NCBI RefSeq assembly: GCF_900167135.1 | Contig: NZ_FUWZ01000001.1 | Span: forward strand, 930,001 to 994,000 | Source of the DNA: Chitinophaga eiseniae | Lineage (GTDB): Bacteria > Bacteroidota > Bacteroidia > Chitinophagales > Chitinophagaceae | Reading direction: 5' to 3' | Length of the DNA stretch: 64,000 nucleotides | Part shown: positions 1 through 8,054 of the stretch, one piece after another | Layout of the letters: every line of letters begins with the position of its first letter | How positions within the stretch are numbered: position 1 is the first letter of the stretch | Notes under the pieces: generated by a model | Seen by the model: the letters and a program-made list of their open reading frames with translations, nothing else | What the model was told of the DNA's origin: nothing | The model's database searches: none | Translations under genes and position numbers: made by a program

Positions 1-90
1 CGGGACATCCTGTCAGCCCTGACGGTACTGGCGCTGGAATGGGGCCTTTGTTACTGGCTCTTCAAACGAAAGATATTCTTCAAATTATAA
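1..90 (+). CDS. C-terminal end of a membrane acyltransferase (partial)
   Basis: Reading frame 1 is open from the first base to a TAA at 88-90 and encodes about 29 residues ending in WLFKRKIFFKL. The pattern, a hydrophobic helix with a Trp-rich stretch followed by a short basic tail, resembles the end of the DUF5009 / heparan-alpha-glucosaminide N-acetyltransferase-like membrane proteins common in Bacteroidota. Only the tail is visible, so the family call is a guess from the pattern. It could be the last helix of another multi-pass membrane protein. It converges with the MFS gene that ends at 125. Confidence 0.4.
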   Translation, partial: RDILSALTVLALEWGLCYWLFKRKIFFKL

Positions 91-124
91 AGAGATCACA
101 AACGAATAGCTATCTGAGAAACCC

Positions 125-1327
125 CTATGAATCAGCCCTGGTATCCTGTACCGGGGCTTCCCTTTTTGTTTCAGGGAGACCGCTCACCATTAACACGATC
201 AACAGTCCACACAACGCCATGATGCCAAAAGATACCCGCAGATGGGTAGCCTGCGCTACGAAACCTACCAATGGCGGTACGATGAGGAAACCCAGGTAAC
301 CAATAGTGGAAATAGAAGCCAGTGTTTGTCCGCTGTTAGCATCGCGCGACCTGCCGGCGAGACTGAATACCAGCGGCACAATACAGGATACGCCCAGCCC
401 GGTAAAAATAAAGCCGATGGCCGTTGTTACAGGATGAGGCAGGAGAATGGCGAGCAGGAGGCCGGACAAAATCAGCCATCCGCTGTAGTACAGCATGTTT
501 TTAATGCCCATCTGCGCCACAAGGCGGTCGCCGGCAAAACGGCCCAGCGTCATGGCGGCCATGTAAGTCATAAATGAAGCGGTGGCCGCGGTGGCGGTGC
601 CGCCAGCTACCTTATGAAAGTAAATACTGCTCCAGTCGTACATCGTGTTTTCCGTGGCCATACAGGCGAAGCAGATAAAGGAAAAACGCAGCAACGACTT
701 GTCAGGCAGCGAAAACGCCGGCTTTTTTACCGGGTTGGCCACCGGTTGGTCTGGATAATTGCGCGGTCCGTAATATAGTGTAAACACCAGCAGCAGCCCG
801 CTGATGATCAGCATATGCCAGGAAGGCGCCACCTGCATAGACACCATGAGGTAACCGATCCCGGCCCCGGTAGACCCGGCGATGCTCCAGATACCATGGA
901 AAGTGGTCATGATGGACTTGGGATACATATGTTGCACCTGCACGGCCTGTGCATTCATGGAGAGATTGAGCAGGTTGCGGGAAGAGCCGAAGCAGAAGAG
1001 CGTCAGTGCCAGCTGCCAGAGGCTGGTAGTGAAGCCGGGAAGGCTTAGCACCAGGTTAAACACCATCGCGCCGATCACCATGATTTTCCGGCTGCTGAAG
1101 CTGCCCAGCAGTCTCCCGGTGATGGGCATTGTCAGCATCAGTCCTATGGGCAGCGCCAACAGTACCAATCCCAGCTGTGCCTCGTTGAGGTGGAGCTGTT
1201 GCTGTATGGAGGGTATCCGGGACGCCCAGGTGGAATAACCCAGGCCGGAGATAAAAAAGAAAACGGAAACGGCGGTCCGGTATTGTCGTGCGTTGGCTTC
1301 GGTCGCTTGCGGTATTTCTATGAACAT
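125..1327 (-). CDS. MFS transporter
   Basis: A 400-residue polytopic inner-membrane protein with about 12 hydrophobic segments, the usual MFS length. The first helix carries FFISGLGYSTWASRIPSIQ, typical of the fucose-permease/YbjJ-like branch of the Major Facilitator Superfamily. A second repeat starts near residue 205 after a loop of polar and basic residues, consistent with the 6+6 helix layout. Substrate cannot be read from sequence; YbjJ-like proteins are annotated as putative exporters or sugar permeases. It is a single gene on the minus strand, preceded by a terminator that closes the cyclase gene upstream. The start is the ATG at 1327, giving a short cytosolic tail before helix 1. Confidence 0.85.
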   Translation of the reverse strand: MFIEIPQATEANARQYRTAVSVFFFISGLGYSTWASRIPSIQQQLHLNEAQLGLVLLALPIGLMLTMPITGRLLGSFSSRKIMVIGAMVFNLVLSLPGFTTSLWQLALTLFCFGSSRNLLNLSMNAQAVQVQHMYPKSIMTTFHGIWSIAGSTGAGIGYLMVSMQVAPSWHMLIISGLLLVFTLYYGPRNYPDQPVANPVKKPAFSLPDKSLLRFSFICFACMATENTMYDWSSIYFHKVAGGTATAATASFMTYMAAMTLGRFAGDRLVAQMGIKNMLYYSGWLILSGLLLAILLPHPVTTAIGFIFTGLGVSCIVPLVFSLAGRSRDANSGQTLASISTIGYLGFLIVPPLVGFVAQATHLRVSFGIMALCGLLIVLMVSGLPETKREAPVQDTRADS

Positions 1328-1376
1328 CTGTGATCGTACACACCTCTTTGAAGAGCCATGAGAAATGCAAAATTAG

Positions 1377-1408
1377 AAAACCCGGAGCGAAAAGCGCCGG
1401 GTTTTTTT
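1377..1408 (-). terminator. Rho-independent terminator after the cyclase gene
   Basis: CCCGG (1381-1385) and CCGGG (1397-1401) form a GC-rich hairpin around a short loop, with A residues on the left arm and seven T residues at 1402-1408. The flanking A/T runs make it potentially bidirectional. It lies downstream of the minus-strand cyclase gene and upstream of the MFS gene, so its likely role is to end cyclase transcription. Confidence 0.65.
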
Positions 1409-1570
1409 GGCATCCGGAGCATGAGCCCCTGGCGGTATTGTTATTCAGATATTCTATGCCTGACCTTGTTCAAAGTAGTTGTTGCTGTTAAGCCGCAGCG
1501 GGTGCTAAAGAAATTCCTGGGCTTGTCGTTGCTGCCGTTAATCCACAGTGGCAGCAAGAGGGCTCAGGTG

Positions 1571-2461
1571 TCAGCCCCTGGCCAGTTTTGCCATGGCCCG
1601 TACCGGAAACGTCCCTGCGCCTTTGAACTTTGGTGGTACGGCGCTGAAGGTAAACCCATCTTCAGGCAGCAGTTCCAGGTGACAGAGATGCTCTACGATG
1701 AGGATCTCCGCACCCAGCAGCGTGGTATGCACCGGTCTGCTCCGGCCCTGTGTACTATCGATATTATGGGAATCGATGCCGACCAGCTTCACGTCACAGT
1801 CGCGCAGGTAATCAGCGGCATCGGCGGTGAGGTAGGGATGGTTTTCGTAGTAGGCGGGGGTGTTCCAGTGGGTGGCCCAGCCGGTATGTACGAGTACGGC
1901 GCGGTTGCGTATTTCGTGGTGGCGCAGCCGGTCGGCCGTAACGGCCAGGCCGTCCTGGTAAGGCGCCCGGATCACGATGGCGTCCAGGTCGGCGAACCGT
2001 TCCAGCGGCATTTCCGACAGGTCTTTCCCGTCGGCATACCGGTGGAAGGGGCAGTCGATATAGGTACCCGTGTTGGTGACCATTTCTATTTTCCCGATCT
2101 GGAAGGTGGTGTCGCCGTCGTAGAGAGCGGCGGAGTCTTCCCGGCTGAGGAAGTCACAGATCACCGGCGCGGGCAGTCCTTTGTAGGTGACCAGCCCGTT
2201 TTCGATGGTGTGGCTCAGGTCTATGAGATAGCTGGCGCCGCTGGTGCTGACGGGCTTTCGTTTATGTGGTTCAGTGAGGATCTCCTTATGGAGGATGCGT
2301 GTTTCGCCTACCATCAGCAGGCGCATGTCTGCCACGATATAATCAGCCAGTTCTTTGTCAGAGATGTCGTCGCCGGCGATATCGAGCCGGAAATCTTCTC
2401 CTTTGATGCCGCCGCCGTTGGTGAAGCGGATGTCAAAATCAAATTTTACTCTTTTGTTCAT
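1571..2461 (-). CDS. Cyclase-family (kynurenine formamidase-like) hydrolase with altered metal motif
   Basis: A 296-residue protein. Residues from about 80 on match the cyclase / KynB-like fold (PF04199): the SYLIDLSHTIENG strand, a GTYIDCPFHRYADG motif, and the later GIDSHNID and HLLGAEI-type segments. In the family this fold binds a metal through HxGTHxDxPxH and hydrolyses amides or lactams. Here the motif reads NTGTYIDCPFH, so two canonical histidines are Asn and Tyr, while the Asp and last His remain. The first ~75 residues (VKFDFDIRFTNGG... MLMVGETRIL-like) form an extra N-terminal domain not present in KynB. The enzyme may use a different metal set or may have another role. It is transcribed alone and is divergent from the gene at 2495. 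Confidence 0.75.
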   Translation of the reverse strand: MNKRVKFDFDIRFTNGGGIKGEDFRLDIAGDDISDKELADYIVADMRLLMVGETRILHKEILTEPHKRKPVSTSGASYLIDLSHTIENGLVTYKGLPAPVICDFLSREDSAALYDGDTTFQIGKIEMVTNTGTYIDCPFHRYADGKDLSEMPLERFADLDAIVIRAPYQDGLAVTADRLRHHEIRNRAVLVHTGWATHWNTPAYYENHPYLTADAADYLRDCDVKLVGIDSHNIDSTQGRSRPVHTTLLGAEILIVEHLCHLELLPEDGFTFSAVPPKFKGAGTFPVRAMAKLARG

Positions 2462-2494
2462 CGTGATAATTTTCCCGTTTTGAGACGTTTATAA

Positions 2495-3826
2495 ATGTAC
2501 GATATTAGCGTCATGCTTAAAGAATTTCAGATCGTATCCGCTGAGCAGGCGATGAATCAACACCAGATACAGATAAAAGTCCTTGAAAGTGAAGAAGTTT
2601 TCATGGACATGATCGGAACAGATGGTTATTTCTATGTGCATAACGGCGACCTGTATCTGCAGGGCGATTTAATCCTTGATACAGACAAACTCGATAATAT
2701 GCCGGATGGCCGGCCTCCGCTTGGATTTGCCGTGATCGGCAACCTCACCGTGGACGGCGGCGTCCTCAATGAAGTGGGCGACTACGGCGCTGTGCTGTAC
2801 GTTGCCGGCAATCTCACCTGCCGCAACCTGATGATCGGCGGCGCACCCACCCGTGTGGAGGGCAACGTCTGCGTGGAAGAAGTGATCATGCTGCACTACA
2901 ACCACGGCTGGATGCAGTGTGACGGCATCTTTTCCGCTCCCGTGATGATCGTGGAAGATTACCACCTGATGCCTTTCCGCAAGGCCATCAGCCGTTTCTA
3001 TTATAATGACAACGACACCGAAAGCCCCGCGGCCAACGAATGCGTTGAATCAGAAGGCGGCGATCCTGTGATCTCCGAAAACCTGCGCGCGTTGCTCAAC
3101 AACCCGCTGACGACCGACTTTGAAGAGATCCGCCGCGACCTTGCGGCAGGAGAGAGCGTGCTGGAGCCACAGGAAAGAACACTTGAATACTGGCGCAATA
3201 AAGTACGCCGCAACTACCGCGATCTGAAGCGCGTGCCGCTCGAAATGCGTACTGTCAACCTCTGTCAGGAAGCAATGGCTTACAGTATTTTCGCGCTGGA
3301 ATATTTTCCGCCAGGCGTCATTACACCGGAACTGGCCATAGCCGCTGCAACAAAAGACGGCAAAGCGCTGCGCCACCTGCCGGCAGCAATGATCACCCGG
3401 GAGCTGTGCTACCTCGCGGCTAAACACGGGGCTATCCTGCGGCTTGATATTCCTGAGCGGTTCTATGAACATGCGCTGCTATGTACCGTGATCAAAGAAA
3501 ATGACTGGCAGATGGAACATGTGCCTATCGTTTTTATCACGGAAGACATGCTGGTGCTGTACGTTAAAGCCGGCCGCGGCGCATGGCTGGACAGGTACTG
3601 CCAGCAGTCCGGCGTGTCCAAACAGAAAGTGCTGGAGCGTGTGATGGCCGAGGATATCAGGTACCTGGAGAACATTTTCAACTGGCATCTTTCTGCTGCT
3701 ACCTATGCGTATGCGCGTCAGCGTTACGACAAGCCGGAATATGCGGAACCCTGGCAGCATTTCAATGAACGTTTCGCCCGGAAAATAGGGCGACTGAATG
3801 TCAGTCCTTCTAATCCATCGTCATGA
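2495..3826 (+). CDS. Hypothetical protein with beta-helix-like N-terminal half
   Basis: A 443-residue protein that I do not recognise with confidence. Residues ~30-160 show short repeating strands of the type GDLYLQGDLIL, FAVIGNLTVDGG, LYVAGNLTCRN and TRVEGNVCVEE, which suggests a right-handed beta-helix or bactofilin-like sheet. Residues ~220-440 are helical with repeated Leu/Ala-rich units of the form 'L.LAIAAATKDGKALRHLP' and 'LCYLAAKHGAILRLDIP', similar in style to DUF4116-type repeats. No signal peptide is seen, so it is probably cytoplasmic. The first ATG is at 2495, but an internal Met at 2552 (MNQHQIQI) is an equally plausible start. Its 3' end overlaps the convergent oxidoreductase gene by 17 bp. 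Confidence 0.7.
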   Translation: MYDISVMLKEFQIVSAEQAMNQHQIQIKVLESEEVFMDMIGTDGYFYVHNGDLYLQGDLILDTDKLDNMPDGRPPLGFAVIGNLTVDGGVLNEVGDYGAVLYVAGNLTCRNLMIGGAPTRVEGNVCVEEVIMLHYNHGWMQCDGIFSAPVMIVEDYHLMPFRKAISRFYYNDNDTESPAANECVESEGGDPVISENLRALLNNPLTTDFEEIRRDLAAGESVLEPQERTLEYWRNKVRRNYRDLKRVPLEMRTVNLCQEAMAYSIFALEYFPPGVITPELAIAAATKDGKALRHLPAAMITRELCYLAAKHGAILRLDIPERFYEHALLCTVIKENDWQMEHVPIVFITEDMLVLYVKAGRGAWLDRYCQQSGVSKQKVLERVMAEDIRYLENIFNWHLSAATYAYARQRYDKPEYAEPWQHFNERFARKIGRLNVSPSNPSS

Positions 3827-4811
3827 CCAGCTTGCGGCCGTAGGTCTGGTTGTTTTCCATCATGATATGCGCCTGCTGTACGGTATCGGCGCTGAAGCTA
3901 CCCACTACCTGTACCGCAGGTGGGGTGATGGTGCCGGCATTGAGCAGGGCTGCCAGCTCCCGCAGATTTTGACCGTACCAGGACAGCTGGTTGGCCACCG
4001 CGTACGCATAATTGGAAATGTTAAGTACATGGGCGCCTTTGTCAAATAGCAGTTCCCGTGTCCGCTCCGTTCCCAGGAAAGTGATGTCTGCATAACTTTT
4101 GTTCAGCCCCAGTACCTCCGCCGCCGTTTCGGATATTTTCCCTCCCACCGTATCTATCGCCCAATCAACATACTGCTGCCCGGTGGCGGCCAGCAGCCGA
4201 TGTGCGACATCCGGTCCGCGATAGTCGAGTATCTGGCCGGGCGGCAGTCCCAGCGCTCCGAGGACTGCGCGACTTTGTTCGTTGCCGGCAGTGGTGAACA
4301 ACTGGTGTATGCCATGCGCTTTCAGTAGTTTGACCAGGAAGCTCCCTACGGCGCCGGCACCACCGGTGAGGAAAAGCAGGTCTTCCGGCAGGGCGTGCAT
4401 CCGCCGGAAGGTTTGAAAGGCGGTCAGGCCGGCGGACGGGATGGCCGTAGCGACAGCAAACGGCAGGGCCGCAGGCAACGGCGTCACCATCTGGTAATTA
4501 AGCGCGATGTGCGTGGCATAGGTACCGTTGGAACCTTTGCTGCCGGCGGCGGCGATCACTTTATCTCCCGGTGCGAAACCGGTCGTCTGTGCGCCTGCGG
4601 CTACCACGATACCAGCCAGTTCCCTGCCCAGCACGGGGGAATGCATATGTTGACTTTCGCGGCGTCCCTGCCGCATCTGGTAATCAATCGGGTTAAAAGC
4701 GGTGGCTTTTATTTCAATCAGCAGTTCATTTTCTCCATATACCGGAACGGGTAGTTCTTTTTGCCGGAATTGATCGGGCGCCCCGAATCCGTTTAATACA
4801 ATTGCCTGCAT
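3810..4811 (-). CDS. Zinc-independent MDR alcohol dehydrogenase / quinone oxidoreductase
   Basis: A 333-residue member of the medium-chain dehydrogenase/reductase family. The N-terminal GroES-like fold carries VLGRELAGIVVAAG near residue 60, and the Rossmann part carries the nucleotide-binding LTGGAGAVGSFLVKLLK near residue 145. The structural and catalytic Zn cysteines of true alcohol dehydrogenases are not evident, which fits the QOR/zinc-free group that reduces quinones or enones with NAD(P)H. The gene is divergent from the HxlR regulator at 4902 with about 90 bp between the starts, so the regulator probably controls it. This arrangement is common for electrophile-responsive reductases. 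The physiological substrate is not known. Confidence 0.85.
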   Translation of the reverse strand: MQAIVLNGFGAPDQFRQKELPVPVYGENELLIEIKATAFNPIDYQMRQGRRESQHMHSPVLGRELAGIVVAAGAQTTGFAPGDKVIAAAGSKGSNGTYATHIALNYQMVTPLPAALPFAVATAIPSAGLTAFQTFRRMHALPEDLLFLTGGAGAVGSFLVKLLKAHGIHQLFTTAGNEQSRAVLGALGLPPGQILDYRGPDVAHRLLAATGQQYVDWAIDTVGGKISETAAEVLGLNKSYADITFLGTERTRELLFDKGAHVLNISNYAYAVANQLSWYGQNLRELAALLNAGTITPPAVQVVGSFSADTVQQAHIMMENNQTYGRKLVMTMD

Positions 4812-4901
4812 GTATGTAATTTTGGGTAAAACTAACGAGTGGGGCAGGGGTGACCAATAACCGTGATAATTGGGAGTTACTCACAAAAAAATGAGTGGTA
4901 T

Positions 4902-5240
4902 ATGATCAAGGAGACATCGTCGAACGCGTTTAACCGGAAATTTCTGCACAGCGTATGCCGTATCAATGGGGCGTTGGAAACGATCGCCGGCCGCTGGAAA
5001 GCGCTGATGCTGATTCATATTGCAGAGGGAAAGAACCGTTTCAGTTTATTGAAACAGGTGTTGCCGACGGTGTCCGACCAGGTGCTGGGGCGGCAGCTGC
5101 GGGAGCTGGAGGCCGACGGGCTGATTGGCAAGACTGTTATTGCCGAAGTGCCTGTGCGGGTGGATTATCACCTTACCGACAAGGGAACCGCTATTTTACC
5201 GATCCTGGATGCGCTGGCCGAGTGGCATGACAAGCGGTGA
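4902..5240 (+). CDS. HxlR-family winged-helix regulator
   Basis: A 112-residue DNA-binding protein with the HxlR fold: the N-terminal segment HSVCRINGALETIAGRWK, helix pair RFSLLKQVLPTVSDQVLGRQLRELEADGLI and the wing around VPVRVDYHLTDKG. HxlR proteins are small MarR-like repressors or activators that often sense electrophiles or disulfide stress through the Cys near the first helix, present here as the only Cys. I chose the ATG at 4902 because it puts the usual ~18 residues before that Cys; an upstream in-frame GTG at 4863 would add 13 residues with no conserved character. It is divergent from the oxidoreductase at 4811, its likely target. Confidence 0.85.
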   Translation: MIKETSSNAFNRKFLHSVCRINGALETIAGRWKALMLIHIAEGKNRFSLLKQVLPTVSDQVLGRQLRELEADGLIGKTVIAEVPVRVDYHLTDKGTAILPILDALAEWHDKR

Positions 5241-5245
5241 TGCTG

Positions 5246-5923
5246 TCAGGAGGCGGCTGCCAGCAGCTGTTGTAATTTTTTCTCCTGCAGAATGGTGATG
5301 GATTTTCCTTCCGCTTCGATGAGCCGTTGCTGCACGAAGTCCTGCAACATACGGTAGATGGTTTCGTAGGTGGTGCCTGCGAGAGAGGCCAGGTCCTGCC
5401 GGTTGATCGTAAATTGTTTGTGCCCGTATACCCGGCTTATTTCCAGCAGTGCGTCTGCAAGCCTGCTTTTTACGTCCATGTGCACGAGGTTGCGCATTTT
5501 CTTTTCCGCTTCCTGTAATTCCGCCGCATAGAACTGCATGAGCCGGTAGGTGAGGGCAGGGTTCACTTTAAGCGAGGCTTCAAAAAAAGCATTGTCCACA
5601 TAACAGTAAGTGCCGTCTTCCAGGGCGGTGGCCGACACGGGGTACAGGCGCTGTTCACTTCCGAAGCCGCGGTGACCGAGGATATCACCTTTTTTTGCCA
5701 GCCGGATGATGAGTTCTTTGTCCGGTCCCCATTGCTTATGCACTTTCACTTTTCCGTCATATAAAAAATAGATGCCGGTGGCCGGATCACCCTCGCGAAA
5801 GAGTATTTCTCCTTTTTTAAATGGCTGATGTTGCCGGTGGGAAGCCACGGCTGCCAACCATTCCGGGATCGCATGCTGGCATAAAAAACATGTCTTCAGA
5901 TCGCAGGCCCTGTTTTTCTTCAT
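5246..5923 (-). CDS. Crp/Fnr-family regulator with FNR-like cysteine set
   Basis: A 225-residue Crp/Fnr protein: cyclic-nucleotide-binding-like beta-roll (~residues 32-130), dimerisation helix, then a winged helix with the recognition segment QDLASLAGTTYETIYRMLQDF. The N-terminus has Cys7, Cys12 and Cys15 (CDLKTCFLC), and a fourth Cys107 lies in LEDGTYCYVDNAFF. In E. coli FNR the [4Fe-4S] cluster is held by three N-terminal cysteines and C122 in the equivalent strand, so this could be an oxygen- or NO-sensing FNR. The spacing differs from E. coli FNR (CX4CX2C here), so cluster binding is inference. It converges with the HxlR gene (5 bp apart) and is divergent from the ClC gene; an FNR-like palindrome sits between them. 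Confidence 0.85.
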   Translation of the reverse strand: MKKNRACDLKTCFLCQHAIPEWLAAVASHRQHQPFKKGEILFREGDPATGIYFLYDGKVKVHKQWGPDKELIIRLAKKGDILGHRGFGSEQRLYPVSATALEDGTYCYVDNAFFEASLKVNPALTYRLMQFYAAELQEAEKKMRNLVHMDVKSRLADALLEISRVYGHKQFTINRQDLASLAGTTYETIYRMLQDFVQQRLIEAEGKSITILQEKKLQQLLAAAS

Positions 5924-5973
5924 GGTTGCAATAGTAATACTTTTTCAATGTTTTTAAAGAAAAAATGCTGATT

Positions 5974-5993
5974 AATATGATTTGAATCATATT
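5974..5993. promoter_or_regulatory. FNR-like palindromic operator
   Basis: A perfect inverted repeat with 9-bp arms AATATGATT / AATCATATT around TG. Its core ATGATTTGAATCAT matches the FNR consensus TTGATnnnnATCAA at TGATnnnnATCA. It lies about 50 bp before the start of the FNR-like gene at 5923 and overlaps the -7 region of the ClC promoter on the other strand. The layout suggests autoregulation and control of the channel gene. Confidence 0.65.
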
Positions 5994-5997
5994 TTTG
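5990..5997 (+). promoter_or_regulatory. Bacteroidota -7 box of the ClC gene
   Basis: TATTTTTG is an exact match to the TAnnTTTG -7 consensus of Bacteroidota housekeeping promoters. It lies 38 bp before the ClC ATG and abuts the FNR-like palindrome, so a bound regulator would sit across the core promoter and could act as a repressor. Confidence 0.5.
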
Positions 5998-6034
5998 TGT
6001 TTGTTTTGATTTTAAAGCATCATTTTTTCATTTC

Positions 6035-7831
6035 ATGGATCATATAAACAGGCCCGAAAAGGCCGGAAAAGTATCGAGAAGAGTATTTTATCTGAGCATG
6101 CAGGCATTGTTCAACGCCATCCTGGTGGGTTTTGTGGCCAAGGGGCTGGTGCTGCTGATAGACCTGATCACCAATCTGTCGTTTTACGGGGAGTTTTCCT
6201 TTGAGGAGCGGGGGCCGGCGGGGCATCACCTGGGCTGGCTGGTGATCATGGTGCCCATCGTCGGTAGTGTTATTGTGGGTATGATGGCGCGTTTTGGCAG
6301 CAAGGCGATTCGCGGGCATGGTATACCGGAGGCGATGGAGAACATTATATTGAATGAAAGCCGGATCCCGCCGGTGATCACCTTACTGAAGCCGTTGTCA
6401 GCTGCTATTTCCATTGGTACGGGGGGCCCTTTCGGCGCGGAAGGTCCTATTATCGCTACCGGCGGGGCTATGGGATCGTTTACCGGACAGGTGATCCATA
6501 TTTCTTCTGCAGAACGGAAAGTGTTGCTGGCAGCGGGCGCCTGCGCTGGTATGTCCGCCATCTTCGGCAGTCCGCTGGCGGCCATCCTGCTGGCGATAGA
6601 ATTGTTATTGTTTGAATTCTCTCCACGTTCGGTGATTCCGGTGGCGTTGGCCTGTATCACCGGCGCTGGTATGCACCTGTTGCTTTTCGGGAGCGATCCT
6701 GTATTTGCGATGCCGCCTGTTCCGGCGGTGTCAGATATGGCGCTGGTGACTTACGTACTGATGGGCGCCGCCATTGGCGTGGTAGCGGCGTTGGTGTCCC
6801 GGTCCGTATACTGGGTGGAAGACATGTTTGAGCATCTTCCTTTCCACTGGATGTGGTGGCCGGCGCTCGGCGCCGTGGCTGTAGGTGTGATCGGTTATTT
6901 TGCACCGCATACCATGGGGGTGGGATATGATAACATTAAGACGTTACTGACCGGTAATGTGCCGTTCATGCTGATGTTATCGCTTTGTGTGCTGAAATAC
7001 CTGTCGTGGGTAATTTCACTGGGCAGCGGTACTTCCGGCGGCACGCTGGCGCCGTTGTTCACCATCGGTGGTGCTTTGGGCGCGCTGATGGGCGTAGCGG
7101 TGCTGCAGCTTTTTCCGGGCAGCGGTATCAACCTGGCTACGGCGGCGCTGATAGGGATGGCGGCCATGTTTGCCGGTGCGTCGCGTGCTTTGCTGACGGC
7201 TATTGTTTTTGCGCTGGAAACCACCGGTCAGCCGCATGGGCTGCTGCCGTTGATCGGTGCCTGTACCACCGCTTATTTTGTCTCCTTCTTTTTGATGAAA
7301 GGATCTATCATGACCGAGAAGATCCGCCGCAGGGGTGTAAATGCACCGGAAGAGTATATCCCCGATGTGATGCAGCAGATCAATGCCGCGATGGTGGCGG
7401 TACAGCCGGAGATCATGGTCAGGGATACCTTCACCGTGGCGCAGGTCAATATCCTGCTGGATAATCACACTTATTACCAGCGGCATTTGCTGGTGACCGA
7501 TACTGACGGCCGTTTTACCGGTTACCTTGACCGGCAGCAGTTACTCACGGCCGATGAAAATACCATGGCAGGGCAACTGGTATCGCGCATGGCGCCGTTC
7601 CTGCTGCCCGGTGATGATATCAACATGGTGGCGCAGATGCTGGAGAAATACCAGTTGAGCGTGTTGGCCGTGATAGAAGATAACCGGCTGAAAGGCATCG
7701 TGACAGCGGCGGCTATCATGCATACCTACAGCGAAAGGCAGCTGGCGTCTGCAAGGTATCATTCCGCTTTCTTCGGCAATACCCGCCTGTTGCGGTTGAT
7801 GGCGCGCGGGAAACGCCTGCTGGTGAGATAA
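6035..7831 (+). CDS. ClC-family chloride channel/antiporter with CBS pair
   Basis: A 598-residue membrane protein. It carries the three ClC selectivity signatures: GHGIP at residues 94-98 (GSGIP equivalent), GAEGP at 134-138 with the gating glutamate Glu136 (GREGP equivalent), and GGTLAP near 335 (GxFxP equivalent). About residues 25-430 are membrane, and the C-terminal ~140 residues form a CBS domain pair (around VRDTFTVAQVNILL and PGDDINMVAQMLEKYQLSVLAV). ClC proteins move chloride passively or exchange it for protons; the conserved gating Glu does not by itself distinguish channel from exchanger. CBS pairs usually sense adenine nucleotides. It is divergent from an FNR-like regulator and probably under its control. 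Confidence 0.9.
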   Translation: MDHINRPEKAGKVSRRVFYLSMQALFNAILVGFVAKGLVLLIDLITNLSFYGEFSFEERGPAGHHLGWLVIMVPIVGSVIVGMMARFGSKAIRGHGIPEAMENIILNESRIPPVITLLKPLSAAISIGTGGPFGAEGPIIATGGAMGSFTGQVIHISSAERKVLLAAGACAGMSAIFGSPLAAILLAIELLLFEFSPRSVIPVALACITGAGMHLLLFGSDPVFAMPPVPAVSDMALVTYVLMGAAIGVVAALVSRSVYWVEDMFEHLPFHWMWWPALGAVAVGVIGYFAPHTMGVGYDNIKTLLTGNVPFMLMLSLCVLKYLSWVISLGSGTSGGTLAPLFTIGGALGALMGVAVLQLFPGSGINLATAALIGMAAMFAGASRALLTAIVFALETTGQPHGLLPLIGACTTAYFVSFFLMKGSIMTEKIRRRGVNAPEEYIPDVMQQINAAMVAVQPEIMVRDTFTVAQVNILLDNHTYYQRHLLVTDTDGRFTGYLDRQQLLTADENTMAGQLVSRMAPFLLPGDDINMVAQMLEKYQLSVLAVIEDNRLKGIVTAAAIMHTYSERQLASARYHSAFFGNTRLLRLMARGKRLLVR

Positions 7832-8044
7832 CCGGCCATTGTCCTTCCGGCTGCGGCTTAAAAAGGATCGGCAGTCTCCGGACCTCCATTGTTTTCCACC
7901 TGTATGGCTATACGTTGTTTATCGGTGGGGATTCTGGTTATGGAGATCATTTCCGGGAGATCGGGGAAAAATATGGTCCTTTCGATGTAGCCATGCTGGA
8001 GTGCGGTCAGTATGATGACGCCTGGCCTTATATCCACATCTGCA
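7832..8044 (+). pseudogene. Relic of an MBL-fold (NAPE-PLD/UlaG-like) hydrolase gene
   Basis: Directly after the ClC stop codon, frame 1 reads GLKRIGSLRTS then HLYGYTLFIGGDSGYGDHF and later YGPFDVAMLECGQYDDAWPYIH. This matches the middle part of metallo-beta-lactamase-fold hydrolases of the NAPE-PLD/UlaG-like group, where the GGDSGY Asp and the (M)LECGQY segment are conserved. The N-terminal part with the HxHxDH motif and the C-terminal part are both missing, the piece has no start codon of its own, and the residues before it (CPSGCG, expected HFSGRG) look mutated. Similarity ends near 8044, only 10 bp before the end of the methyltransferase gene. I read it as a deletion remnant. Confidence 0.75.
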
Positions 8045-8054
8045 GTGGTGGCAT

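Noticed and set aside
1358..2494. A 378-codon plus-strand frame across the cyclase gene
   Set aside because: It is antisense to the well-supported cyclase gene, shows no domain pattern and starts at the terminator hairpin.
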